IMG/VR virus record: IMGVR_UViG_3300022074_000365
Location: 1-24,438 of that record
Source of the DNA: a virus
Strand: one strand, 5' to 3'
DNA length: 24,438 nucleotides
Within the stretch, counting starts at the first letter, position 1; the number at the start of each line of letters is the position of its first letter. The position numbers were made by a program, and so were the translations under genes. Shown piece by piece: positions 7,574-14,219 of the stretch. The notes under the pieces were generated by a model. That model did no database searches. It saw only the letters and a program-made list of their open reading frames with translations, and had not been told where the DNA came from.

Positions 7574-8292
7574 CCATAGATGCAAAATATGGCATTCAAA
7601 TCCATGAGGGTATGATTGCAAGACACCGCCCAGCATTTAAGTTTGGCTATAATCCCGCAGTGGGTACAGATGAGGAGACAGTCTGGTCACAGGGCGGCAT
7701 TTATAGTTATTTGTCATCAGCTAGTGTGTTGAAGGTATCAAGCAGTGATGATGGCGATACATCAACAATTACGATAAGTGGGCTGAATGCAAACTATGAT
7801 GAAATATCTGAAAGCGTAACAATCACAGGTCAAACCGCAGTAAATACGTCAAATAGTTTCTTGCGGGTTAATCGTATGTTTGTAACTGCAGACGAGCCAA
7901 CTGGCGATATTTACGCAGGAACAGGCACAGTTTCATCAGGTGTCCCAGTAAATAAATACGGAAAGATAGATGCTGGCGAAAACCAGACATTGCAAAGCGT
8001 GTATTCAGTTCCAAGAAATCACACAGCGTATATTTTTAACGTAACAGTTTCATCAGGCACAACGGCGGCAAACAAATTCGCAACAGCCAGACTCTTGTTG
8101 CGTGAGTTTAGTGGTGTATTTAGAACCCAGACAGTGACGACATTACACAACAATTTTGCACAATACATTTTGGGTGTCCCGATTGCTATGCCAGCTAAAT
8201 CTGATATTGAGATAAGGGCAGTGGTAAGCTCAGGGTCAGATGCAATCTCTGGCACTTTTAGTTATGTGTTAGTCAAAGATGAAAACAGCTAG
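7570..8292 (+). CDS. Conserved marine-phage virion structural protein (function unassigned)
   Basis: This 240-aa protein appears to be rich in beta strands, with many S/T/V residues and no membrane segment. Landmarks are KFGYNPAVGTDEETVW, QGGIYSYLSSASVLKVSSS, ISGLNANYDEISESVTITGQ, NSFLRVNRMF and a C-terminal VPRNHTAYIFN...IRAVVSSGSDAISGTFSYVLV. The pattern (VW..GG.Y.Y, .I.GL...Y..ISE.V..TG, FLRV.R) belongs to a family I have seen repeatedly as structural proteins in marine phages, without an assigned place in the particle. Position between portal and the Mu F-like gene suggests a head or neck component. It starts within the portal stop codon and overlaps the next gene by 14 bp. Confidence 0.55.
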   Translation: MTIDAKYGIQIHEGMIARHRPAFKFGYNPAVGTDEETVWSQGGIYSYLSSASVLKVSSSDDGDTSTITISGLNANYDEISESVTITGQTAVNTSNSFLRVNRMFVTADEPTGDIYAGTGTVSSGVPVNKYGKIDAGENQTLQSVYSVPRNHTAYIFNVTVSSGTTAANKFATARLLLREFSGVFRTQTVTTLHNNFAQYILGVPIAMPAKSDIEIRAVVSSGSDAISGTFSYVLVKDENS

Positions 8293-9070
8293 AAAGCAAA
8301 GGCGTGGTCGGCTTATATCGGCACGCAGAGAGGTTGCAGAGCAGAACCGTATCCGTAATGGCTATGAGCGCAATCTTGCACAGCAACTTATTTCAGCATT
8401 CAATCGGATAGGCACAAGGGCTGGAGAGCAATACGAATATGGCGGACTTCGAACAATAAACCGCAATCAAATAACTCAAGATTTAACTAATGTAATTCTG
8501 CCAAGTGTGCGTGCTATTATGACTGCAATGGTAGATCGCTTTACATTAATACGAGCAAAGCAATCACCATACGAAAGATATATAGAAGAATATATAAATA
8601 CGCAGGTAGGAAGTCGTATCCAGCTTATTGATGCAACAACACTTGTATTAATACGCAAAGCTATCCTTGATGGCACAGGTGATGATCTAGGACCAGCCCA
8701 GATTTCAAGACTTATCCAAAATAGGGTTTCAACGATTGGCAGACGCAGGGCTATCACTATAGCCAGAACTGAAACACACAGTGCGGCATCATTCGCAAAC
8801 AATGCTGTTGCTAAAGAAATAGGTGTTGACCTTAAAAAACGCTGGGTCAGCACAAACGATGACAGAACACGCGCGCACCACAGGGCGGTAAATGGTCAAG
8901 AGGTTGGCATGGAGGAAGACTTTATAATCCCGACACCCGTTAAGGGCGGGGCAGTAGAGGATAGGCGGCTAGCGTATGCTGGAGACCCCCGTGGAGGTCC
9001 CCAGAACACGATTAATTGTAGATGTGTTATTGTTTATTATGAAGAGGGTGACGAGATACTTGACTCGTAG
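8279..9070 (+). CDS. Head morphogenesis protein, Mu gpF / SPP1 gp7-like
   Basis: This 263-aa minor head protein is thought to bind the portal and be carried inside the capsid in related phages. The C-terminal Mu F-like domain (about residues 150-260) has RRRAITIARTETHSAASFAN, KKRWVSTNDDRTRAHHRAVN, GQEV, GDPRGGPQNTINCRCV and a short acidic tail. The spaced H and the final C-R-C are the family hallmarks. The N-terminal half is basic and helical. The gene overlaps its upstream neighbour by 14 bp, and its last 34 bp overlap a gene on the opposite strand. It is the last plus-strand head gene before the minus-strand cassette. Confidence 0.88.
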   Translation: MKTARKQRRGRLISARREVAEQNRIRNGYERNLAQQLISAFNRIGTRAGEQYEYGGLRTINRNQITQDLTNVILPSVRAIMTAMVDRFTLIRAKQSPYERYIEEYINTQVGSRIQLIDATTLVLIRKAILDGTGDDLGPAQISRLIQNRVSTIGRRRAITIARTETHSAASFANNAVAKEIGVDLKKRWVSTNDDRTRAHHRAVNGQEVGMEEDFIIPTPVKGGAVEDRRLAYAGDPRGGPQNTINCRCVIVYYEEGDEILDS

Positions 9071-9471
9071 ATGGCCTTAATAGGGTCATCAATTACGTCA
9101 AGCTTAGTCATATCATGCCGATCGCGTGATATTGTAATAACGCCATCACCAAATTTGTTTGCTATCCAAGACAGCAAATTCCAAACAACTAAGTCGTATG
9201 GATTTTGTCTTGTCTTGCAGAAATTAAATTTGTAATATTCATCTGGTCGCCCATTTTCTTTTGCATTTGCAAATGGTGTTTGCTCAAAAATGAATGTTTC
9301 GCAATCGTTACCTTTTGTGCCATTAAAGGCAATCTCGGCATCATGCTGTGTTTCATCTACAAAGATGTGACCTTCGCAAGTATCACGGAGATAGCTGTAT
9401 TGATCTAAAATCATAAGCCATTCAGTTCCAGTAAAGTCGCGGTATTGTTTCCAGTAGTTTGTATATCCCAT
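9037..9471 (-). CDS. Conserved phage hypothetical protein, GYTNYW family (144 aa)
   Basis: The protein starts MGYTNYWKQYRDFTGTEWLM and contains IAFNGTKGNDCETFIFEQ, FNFCKTRQNPYDLVVWNLLS and a final block with ISRDRHDMT. This combination (GYT.YW start, I.FNG...CETF, FCKT...PYD.VV) marks a small family often met in phages and plasmids, without a known biochemical role. The frame is open further upstream to 9672, but the ATG at 9471 has GGAG at 9479-9482 (minus strand) 7 nt away, and the family begins with MGYT. It lies 61 bp downstream of the KFHDYNF gene, beyond a terminator, and converges on the Mu F-like gene with a 34-bp overlap. Confidence 0.75.
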   Translation of the reverse strand: MGYTNYWKQYRDFTGTEWLMILDQYSYLRDTCEGHIFVDETQHDAEIAFNGTKGNDCETFIFEQTPFANAKENGRPDEYYKFNFCKTRQNPYDLVVWNLLSWIANKFGDGVITISRDRHDMTKLDVIDDPIKAIYESSISSPSS

Positions 9472-9499
9472 TTGAGTTCTCCTATAATAAATTGAGATG

Positions 9500-9525
9500 A
9501 AAAAAGGGGCGGCTTTGACCGCCCC
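9500..9525 (-). terminator. Rho-independent terminator of the KFHDYNF-family gene
   Basis: Read on the minus strand, GGGGCGG, a 6-nt loop and CCGCCCC (9525-9506) form a perfect 7-bp GC-rich stem followed immediately by six T (9505-9500). It stands 8 bp after the stop of the minus-strand gene ending at 9533. Escape past it would be needed to express the next minus-strand gene unless that gene has its own promoter. Confidence 0.85.
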
Positions 9526-9532
9526 TGATAAA

Positions 9533-10090
9533 TTAGAAATTGTAGTCGTGGAATTTTGAAGGTTGTGTTGATAGAAAATGTTGTCCATAAGATGATTTCC
9601 AACCATCTTTGTTTCGTCTTGCGCGAATGGTGGGCTTTTCTTGATTACTTTTAATATTCCAGATCTGTTCATCTTGATTTACACAATGACCAGCAAAACC
9701 GCCAGAAATAAATGCTGGTTGCCATTCGCCTTTTTCTGCATCCATTTCGCGGATTTCAATAGTTGTATCAGAAATAACACGGACAATTTCAAAAGGCGTT
9801 ACATCTGAGTAACCAGACATGTTGGCATATTCAAAATTGATAGTCTCAATCTTAAAAGAATGAGAGATTGTGCCAAGCTTACTTTCTTTAACAGTTGGCA
9901 GAAATGATATAGCATTTTTTGCGGCAAATTCAGTTGAAAAAGATGTAGCTTTTAAACAATTAAGTGTGTCGTAGATTTTGCCATGTGCAAGTGATTTTTC
10001 TACATCTACATATTCTTCACCGAAATCCATGACCTCGCCTTCAAAGGTTTTCATGGTGTTAATGGTCTTGATATAAAATTGTGTAAACAT
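9533..10090 (-). CDS. Conserved phage hypothetical protein, C-terminal KFHDYNF family (185 aa)
   Basis: No function is known to me. The C-terminal two thirds look most constrained: TPFEIVRVISDTTIEIREMD, AEKGEWQPAFISGGFAGHCV, NQDEQIWNI, then RARRNKDGWKSSYGQHFLS and the terminal KFHDYNF. The density of W, H, Q and aromatic residues resembles a compact beta-rich fold found in other phage hypotheticals. The start at 10090 has AGGA (minus strand, 10102-10099) 8 nt upstream and a promoter-like element just beyond. It has its own promoter upstream and terminator downstream, making it an independent transcription unit inside the head gene block. Confidence 0.7.
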   Translation of the reverse strand: MFTQFYIKTINTMKTFEGEVMDFGEEYVDVEKSLAHGKIYDTLNCLKATSFSTEFAAKNAISFLPTVKESKLGTISHSFKIETINFEYANMSGYSDVTPFEIVRVISDTTIEIREMDAEKGEWQPAFISGGFAGHCVNQDEQIWNIKSNQEKPTIRARRNKDGWKSSYGQHFLSTQPSKFHDYNF

Positions 10091-10118
10091 TTGAGTAATC
10101 CTTTAATAAATAATCAAT

Positions 10119-10153
10119 ATAATACTAATACCAAATTGTTCTTATTAGATCAA
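10119..10153 (-). promoter_or_regulatory. Promoter A, driving the KFHDYNF-family gene
   Basis: On the minus strand, TTGATC (10153-10148), a 17-nt spacer and TATTAG (10130-10125) are followed by a second TATTAT-like hexamer. Transcription would begin near 10118, leaving a leader of about 28 nt with AGGA. The 32-bp block 10122-10153 matches the block upstream of the DUF932 gene at 29 of 32 positions (see promoter B). The T-tract of the preceding terminator ends one base before the -35 element. Confidence 0.65.
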
Positions 10154-10154
10154 G

Positions 10155-10192
10155 AAAAAAAACACCCCCAATCAAAAAAAAATTGAGGGTGC
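10155..10192 (-). terminator. Rho-independent terminator of the DUF932 gene
   Basis: On the minus strand, CACCCTCAAT (10191-10182), a T-rich loop and ATTGGGGGTG (10072-equivalent arm at 10172-10163) pair with a single A-C mismatch and are followed by eight T (10162-10155). It sits 23 bp past the stop of the gene at 10215-11054 and directly abuts promoter A of the next gene. Confidence 0.8.
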
Positions 10193-10214
10193 TTAATATT
10201 TGATTTGTTTGGGT

Positions 10215-11054
10215 TTATCTGGTCAGATATTCCCATTGATTGCTTTTAAGCATATTTGCCACCATATTTTCACGCTCTCTGCGTTTATTTGATGGGTTTG
10301 CGTAATCATTCGTATGCGTAGACCAATGCGTAGCGGCATTATATAAAGCCCAAAGGTTAGAGCCAAGTTTGTCTTGATAATCGCACCAATGACCAAAAAG
10401 AATTGTTCTCTGCTTTTGATTTACAGTGTCATTTTCAAGCGCTGTATGAGATGATTTCTGATAGCAAAGTGTTGCCTCAAATAGCTTCAAGGCCTGTAAA
10501 TCTGTAATTTTAGTAGTAGAGTAGTCAGCCCACATTTGCTGGTTATCCCAAAATGTTTCAACACCATTCTGTATCTGGGCAATAAAGCCATCAACATCTA
10601 GTTTAGTGGTGTGTCTTTGGTATGTGTGCATAACATGATCGGCGGTTGTGCAACCATTTAGGCACCATAATCTTAATGCGTCTGCCTTCAATTGAACAGA
10701 CCATGCGCCATCGTATGAATTATAAAAGCAGATACGAAATTTTATGTGATCATCAGCAATTGGTTCGGCAACCAGATCATTGAATAGAATTTCACCGCGT
10801 AGTCTTGCCCCATTATTAAAAAGGTCAATATTGCAATCATAATCATCAGCAATGCTTGATAAAGATACAGCATTCATTATTGATGATACAACTTCGTCAT
10901 GTGAAATAAGTTCATATCTTTTGCCGTGAATTGCTAAAACATCATTTGTATCTGTTCTTACAACAGCACGACCTAGATTATTGGGAATGTTAAGATTAGA
11001 GACAGTTTGTATATCTTGTATTTCAACAGGAAAATTGTGATCTTGAATAGTCAT
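10215..11054 (-). CDS. DUF932 family phage/plasmid-type protein
   Basis: This 279-aa protein matches the DUF932 (phage/plasmid-like, TIGR03299-type) pattern: GRAVVRTDTNDVLAIHGKRYE, LISHDEVV, a central RGEILFND...IKFRICFYNSYDGAWS, LRLWCLNGC, RHTTKLD and a C-terminal SNLWALYNAATHWSTHTNDY, then a basic stretch and NQWEYLTR. The family is common in phages and plasmids and has no established activity; some anti-defence or replication roles have been suggested elsewhere, but nothing here shows that. The ATG at 11054 has AGGAG (11066-11062) 7 nt upstream and a promoter beyond, and the gene ends in its own terminator. Confidence 0.85.
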   Translation of the reverse strand: MTIQDHNFPVEIQDIQTVSNLNIPNNLGRAVVRTDTNDVLAIHGKRYELISHDEVVSSIMNAVSLSSIADDYDCNIDLFNNGARLRGEILFNDLVAEPIADDHIKFRICFYNSYDGAWSVQLKADALRLWCLNGCTTADHVMHTYQRHTTKLDVDGFIAQIQNGVETFWDNQQMWADYSTTKITDLQALKLFEATLCYQKSSHTALENDTVNQKQRTILFGHWCDYQDKLGSNLWALYNAATHWSTHTNDYANPSNKRRERENMVANMLKSNQWEYLTR

Positions 11055-11085
11055 TGAGTAACTCCTTGTAAAATGTTAATGACAA

Positions 11086-11119
11086 GTATACTAATACTAA
11101 ATTATTCTTATAAGATCAA
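11086..11119 (-). promoter_or_regulatory. Promoter B, driving the DUF932 gene
   Basis: On the minus strand, TTGATC (11119-11114), a 17-nt spacer and TATTAG (11096-11091) are followed by GTATAC. The 32-bp block 11088-11119 equals promoter A at 10122-10153 except at three positions. Conservation of the spacer as well as of the hexamers argues for a functional element rather than chance AT-richness. Confidence 0.65.
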
Positions 11120-11128
11120 CCGATATTA

Positions 11129-11359
11129 TTAATTTCTTTTTTCTATTATTTCAGGATCAATTCTATCATCTAACCATAAGACTGGCATACAAGCCGCAAT
11201 TCTGGCATCATCTTCAGTTGCACCAGAGTTTATTACCTGTGCTTGCATCATACAACTTACAGGATCAAGCCTTAGCTCTGCCTCTATAAGATTTAAGTCT
11301 TGACCAGAGTTTATTGTCATTTTAGAAAAAAGCATTAAAACATAAACATATTCTGTCAT
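11129..11359 (-). CDS. Small hypothetical phage protein (76 aa)
   Basis: The product starts MTEYVYVLMLFSKMTINSGQ and has LRLDPVSCMMQAQVINSGAT followed by DDARIAACMPVLWLD. The layout (short hydrophobic start, then a central Cys-containing helix and a second Cys before P.L) resembles small phage proteins of unknown role; I do not assign a family. No Shine-Dalgarno site precedes the ATG at 11359. Instead a TATAAA -10-like box (11371-11366) lies 6 nt upstream, consistent with a leaderless mRNA. An internal ATG nine codons in (11335) is an alternative start. It lies upstream of promoter B and is divergent from the prohead protease gene. Confidence 0.5.
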   Translation of the reverse strand: MTEYVYVLMLFSKMTINSGQDLNLIEAELRLDPVSCMMQAQVINSGATEDDARIAACMPVLWLDDRIDPEIIEKRN

Positions 11360-11365
11360 AATTTA

Positions 11366-11371
11366 TTTATA
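11366..11371 (-). promoter_or_regulatory. Candidate -10 element for a leaderless minus-strand transcript
   Basis: TATAAA on the minus strand is separated by 6 nt from the ATG at 11359, so transcription would begin at or next to the start codon. No convincing -35 hexamer stands 16-18 nt upstream. Weak evidence alone; it gains weight from the lack of a ribosome binding site and from the mirror arrangement on the plus strand. Confidence 0.3.
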
Positions 11372-11413
11372 CAGCATTGTTCGTACAAGAGCGAGAAAAA
11401 AAAATACTTACTA

Positions 11414-11441
11414 TTGTAAGAAAATCAAGATATGGTATGAT
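11414..11441 (+). promoter_or_regulatory. Promoter for the protease/major capsid operon, with overlapping dyad
   Basis: TTGTAA (11414-11419), a 16-nt spacer and TATGAT (11436-11441) form a good sigma70-like promoter. The ATG of the prohead protease is at 11447, only 5 nt after the -10 box, so the transcript would be leaderless. A dyad CTTAC-TATT-GTAAG (11407-11420) covers the -35 hexamer and could bind a regulator. A promoter is expected here because the minus-strand cassette cuts this operon from the upstream head genes. Confidence 0.5.
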
Positions 11442-11446
11442 TTATT

Positions 11447-12256
11447 ATGCCAATACCAAAACCTAGATCTGGTGAGAGCGAAAAAGATTTTATGGATCGT
11501 TGTATGAGCAATGATACTATGCTTGCTGAATACCCAAGCAATCGCCAAAGGGCGGCAGTTTGTAATACACAGATGGAGCCAAAAATGTCAGATGAACTTG
11601 ATACAAATTATCTAGACACGATTGCAGAAATCAAAGCCTATCACGATGAAGATGACGAAGACAAGGGCGAGTTTGAAGGCTACGCATCTATCTTCGGAAA
11701 TAAAGACCTAGGCAACGATGTTGTTGATATGGGCGCATTTAAGAAGTCATTGCGCCGCCGTGGAGCGAAGGGTGTAAAACTTTTATACCAGCACGACACA
11801 AAACAGCCCATAGGTGTTTTTGATAACATTAAAGAGGATGACCGAGGCTTGTATGTCAAAGGCCGATTGGCGCTTGGCACACAGAAAGGCCGAGAAGTAT
11901 TTGAGTTAATGAAGATGGGAGCCATTGACGGGCTGTCCATTGGATACAAGGTCGATAGCAAGGGTTATTCATATGACCAAGGCGGCAAGCGTAGACGCTT
12001 GAAAGAGGTTGATCTTATGGAGATTTCTGCCGTGACTTTCCCGATGAACCCACAGGCTACAATTCAGGCTGTGAAAGCGGAAGGTCGCACAGTTAGGGAG
12101 TGGGAGGGTTTTCTTCGGGATGAAGGAGACTTGAGCCGTTCCGATGCTAAGATTGCGGCAAAGGCCGTGTCTGATGCTTTGACTTGTCGGGATGACGAGG
12201 CACAAGCTGACTTAATAACCGCTATACAGCAAATTACCAAAACCCTGAAAGGATAG
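11447..12256 (+). CDS. Prohead protease (HK97 gp4-like, peptidase S78)
   Basis: This 269-aa protein cleaves capsid subunits and scaffold during maturation. The start MPIPKPRSGESEKDFMDRCM followed by YPSNRQRAAVC is a short N-terminal tail common in phage proheads proteases and fixes the ATG at 11447, although no Shine-Dalgarno site precedes it. The protease core has FEGYASIFGNKDLGNDVV, LLYQHDTKQPIGVF (catalytic candidate H116), GLYVKGRL, GAIDGLSIGY (S164 nucleophile candidate) and LMEISAVTFPMNP. The C-terminal REWEGFLRDEGDLSRSDAK stretch is usual for the family. The major capsid gene follows 4 bp later. Confidence 0.92.
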   Translation: MPIPKPRSGESEKDFMDRCMSNDTMLAEYPSNRQRAAVCNTQMEPKMSDELDTNYLDTIAEIKAYHDEDDEDKGEFEGYASIFGNKDLGNDVVDMGAFKKSLRRRGAKGVKLLYQHDTKQPIGVFDNIKEDDRGLYVKGRLALGTQKGREVFELMKMGAIDGLSIGYKVDSKGYSYDQGGKRRRLKEVDLMEISAVTFPMNPQATIQAVKAEGRTVREWEGFLRDEGDLSRSDAKIAAKAVSDALTCRDDEAQADLITAIQQITKTLKG

Positions 12257-12260
12257 TAAA

Positions 12261-13478
12261 ATGACAGATGAAGTCAAAAACTATGTTGAGGAAATGGGGC
12301 GGACTTTTGAGGAATTTAAGTCAACGATGGAAACTCGTTTGTCTGAAGTTGAATCAAAAGGCCAAGCAGACCCTTTGACCGAAACAAAACTTGAGAATAT
12401 TGAGGGCGACCTTGATAGACTTGAAGATTTCAATCAGAAGCTAACTCAGCAAGAAGCCGAGTACAAGCAGATGGATGAAAAACTCACACGCTTTGAAACA
12501 ATGCTGAAGCGTCCTGATGCCGCCATTGAAACCGCAAGTGTCGATATGGCAGTCAAGGCGTTTGACCAGTATCTTCGTAAAGGCGACAGCGAACTTACTT
12601 CAGAGGAAAAGAAATCCCTAACAGTCGGCGACAATACCGCCGCAGGCTTTCTTGCACCAAGCGAGTATGTAAATGAACTGATTAAAACTGTAACCGAGAT
12701 TTCACCAATGCGTTCAATCGCAAGAGTGCGTCCAACCACACAGAAGTCAGTCCAGATGCCATCACGCACAGCTACTTTCTCAGCCGTATTTACAGCAGAG
12801 CAAGGCACACGTTCTGAAACAACAGGATACACAACTCAGCAGGAAGAAATTCCTACACACGAGATGTATGCCCTTGTTGATATTTCCGAGCAACTCCTTG
12901 AGGACAGTGTTTTTAATCTTGAAGCAGAGATGCAACAAGAGTTCGCTACACAGTTCGCAAAAGCTGAAGGTACAAAGTTTGTGACAGGCACGGGCGTTGG
13001 AGCACCAGAAGGCATTACCATTAATGCTGATGTTGCAACAACTAACTCAGGCTCTGGTACAGTATTGACAGCCAATGGATTGCTTGACCTTGTACACGCA
13101 ATTAAGTCTGACTATACGAATAATGCTACATTTGTGTTTAACCGCACAACACTAGCGGCAATTCGTAAGTTGCAAGACACCGCAGGTCAGTATGTATTCC
13201 AAGCTGGTATGCTTCTTACAGGTGGCGTTCCAAACACAATTCTTGGATATCCATATGTTGAGATGCCAGATATGCCAGACGTTGCATCAAGCGCAAAGCC
13301 TGTTGCATTTGGTGACTTTAGCCGTGGATACATGATTGTTGATCGTGTAGGCTTGGCAGTCCTTCGTGACCCATTCACACAAGCGACAAGTGGTAATGTT
13401 CGTTACTACGCCCGTAAGCGTGTCGGTGGTCAGGTTGTGCTTGCTGAAGCAATCCGCACACAAACTATTAGCGCATAG
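12261..13478 (+). CDS. Major capsid protein (HK97 fold)
   Basis: This 405-aa protein builds the icosahedral shell. Residues 1-~90 form a highly charged coiled coil, corresponding to the HK97 delta/scaffold domain that the protease removes. The HK97 fold follows, with DNTAAGFLAPSEYVNELIKT, SPMRSIARV, QEEIPTHEMYALVDISEQLL, EDSVFNLEAEM, FVTGTGVGAPEGI, the Y.NNATFVFNR loop and a final GLAVLRDPFT...YYARKRVGGQV. AAAGGA stands 7 nt before the start. It directly follows the protease gene, the standard order for this head type. Confidence 0.95.
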   Translation: MTDEVKNYVEEMGRTFEEFKSTMETRLSEVESKGQADPLTETKLENIEGDLDRLEDFNQKLTQQEAEYKQMDEKLTRFETMLKRPDAAIETASVDMAVKAFDQYLRKGDSELTSEEKKSLTVGDNTAAGFLAPSEYVNELIKTVTEISPMRSIARVRPTTQKSVQMPSRTATFSAVFTAEQGTRSETTGYTTQQEEIPTHEMYALVDISEQLLEDSVFNLEAEMQQEFATQFAKAEGTKFVTGTGVGAPEGITINADVATTNSGSGTVLTANGLLDLVHAIKSDYTNNATFVFNRTTLAAIRKLQDTAGQYVFQAGMLLTGGVPNTILGYPYVEMPDMPDVASSAKPVAFGDFSRGYMIVDRVGLAVLRDPFTQATSGNVRYYARKRVGGQVVLAEAIRTQTISA

Positions 13479-13487
13479 GAGTAAGAT

Positions 13488-13952
13488 ATGTACGATTTAT
13501 CAAATTCCATAAACCCAGCCGTATCACTTGCCGCCGCAGTTCGTTCAGCCGCCGCAAATGGTACAGGTGTTGACCTTAAAGGCTATGAAAGTGCAACCAT
13601 CCTTGTTGACGTAGGTGCTGAAGGTGATACTTTGTCTGGCTCAGTATTTTTTGAGGTTTCATTGGAAGAGTCCGATGACAACTCATCATTCACTGATGTT
13701 GCACAGGCAGGTATTATCGATGGCACTATTGCCGCAGGTGGTATCTTTCTCAAGCTTGACGGGACAGCAGGTGGCAACCCTGACTCAACAGGCGGTATTT
13801 TCCGTGTCGGTTATGTCGGCGGAAAAAGATACGTCCGTGTAGTTCTTGCTAAGACAGGCACACATTCAACTGGCACACCTATCGGTGCTATGGTTGTTCG
13901 TGGTCATGCAAGACATACAGGCGATAATGCATTTACACCACATAATGCATAG
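13488..13952 (+). CDS. Probable capsid decoration or head-associated protein
   Basis: This 154-aa protein follows the major capsid gene by 9 bp, with GGAG 7-10 nt before its ATG. It is small, beta-rich and Gly/Ala-rich: GVDLKGYESATILVDVGAEG, VFFEVSLEESDDNSSF, GGKRYVRVVLAKTG and GAMVVRGHARHTG. The alternating strands and the FEVSLEESDDNSSFTDV stretch are commonly met in proteins encoded just after phage capsid genes. Co-transcription at capsid levels, upstream of a strong hairpin, fits an abundant outer-shell protein. The decoration role is inferred from position; no specific family is certain. Confidence 0.5.
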   Translation: MYDLSNSINPAVSLAAAVRSAAANGTGVDLKGYESATILVDVGAEGDTLSGSVFFEVSLEESDDNSSFTDVAQAGIIDGTIAAGGIFLKLDGTAGGNPDSTGGIFRVGYVGGKRYVRVVLAKTGTHSTGTPIGAMVVRGHARHTGDNAFTPHNA

Positions 13953-13963
13953 GTAATCCCTCT

Positions 13964-13999
13964 GGAGGTGCGGGGTTATTCCCTTTTCCCCGCACTTCT
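13964..13999 (+). terminator. Terminator-like hairpin after the capsid gene cluster
   Basis: GTGCGGGG (13968-13975) and CCCCGCAC (13988-13995) form a perfect 8-bp stem with a 12-nt loop, and four more pairs (two G-T) extend it outwards. The tail TTCTT is a poor T-tract, so termination may be partial. It sits in the 59-bp gap between the capsid-proximal gene and the 66-aa gene. Confidence 0.6.
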
Positions 14000-14011
14000 T
14001 AGGAGTTCAAT

Positions 14012-14212
14012 ATGACTATAAAAATTCTACATAGATGCCAAGCCGCCGCAGATGAACATGGTTCTGTTACCCGTTATTACGAGGTCGGTGATGTTGTTGA
14101 AACTGGACAGCCTTGGCAGGCAAAAATTGCATCGGCTCTCGTTGAGGCTGGATTAGCCGCCGAGACAAAGGTTGTTGCACCGAAAGAAACTAAAACCAAA
14201 GCTAAGAAATAG
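14012..14212 (+). CDS. Small hypothetical head-region protein (66 aa)
   Basis: The product is MTIKILHRCQAAADEHG..., with YYEVGDVVETGQPWQAKIAS, LVEAGLAAET and a lysine-rich tail ending KTKAKK. Short proteins with an (I/V)GD..(E/D)....W...IA...V..G pattern and a basic tail are often found between the capsid and connector genes of HK97-like phages; their role is unknown to me. AGGAG (14001-14005) precedes the ATG by 6 nt. It is the first gene after the hairpin and sits 7 bp before the connector gene. Confidence 0.6.
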   Translation: MTIKILHRCQAAADEHGSVTRYYEVGDVVETGQPWQAKIASALVEAGLAAETKVVAPKETKTKAKK

Positions 14213-14219
14213 GTGAAGC

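Noticed and set aside
9472-9672. Upstream extension of the GYTNYW-family gene to an ATG at 9672
   Set aside because: The extension runs through the terminator hairpin and the end of the neighbouring gene, lacks family similarity, and the ATG at 9471 has a good GGAG and the family's MGYT start.
11370-11400. Possible LexA (SOS) box from GTTC/GAAC-like words in the divergent promoter
   Set aside because: The alphaproteobacterial GTTC-N7-GTTC spacing is not met on either strand.
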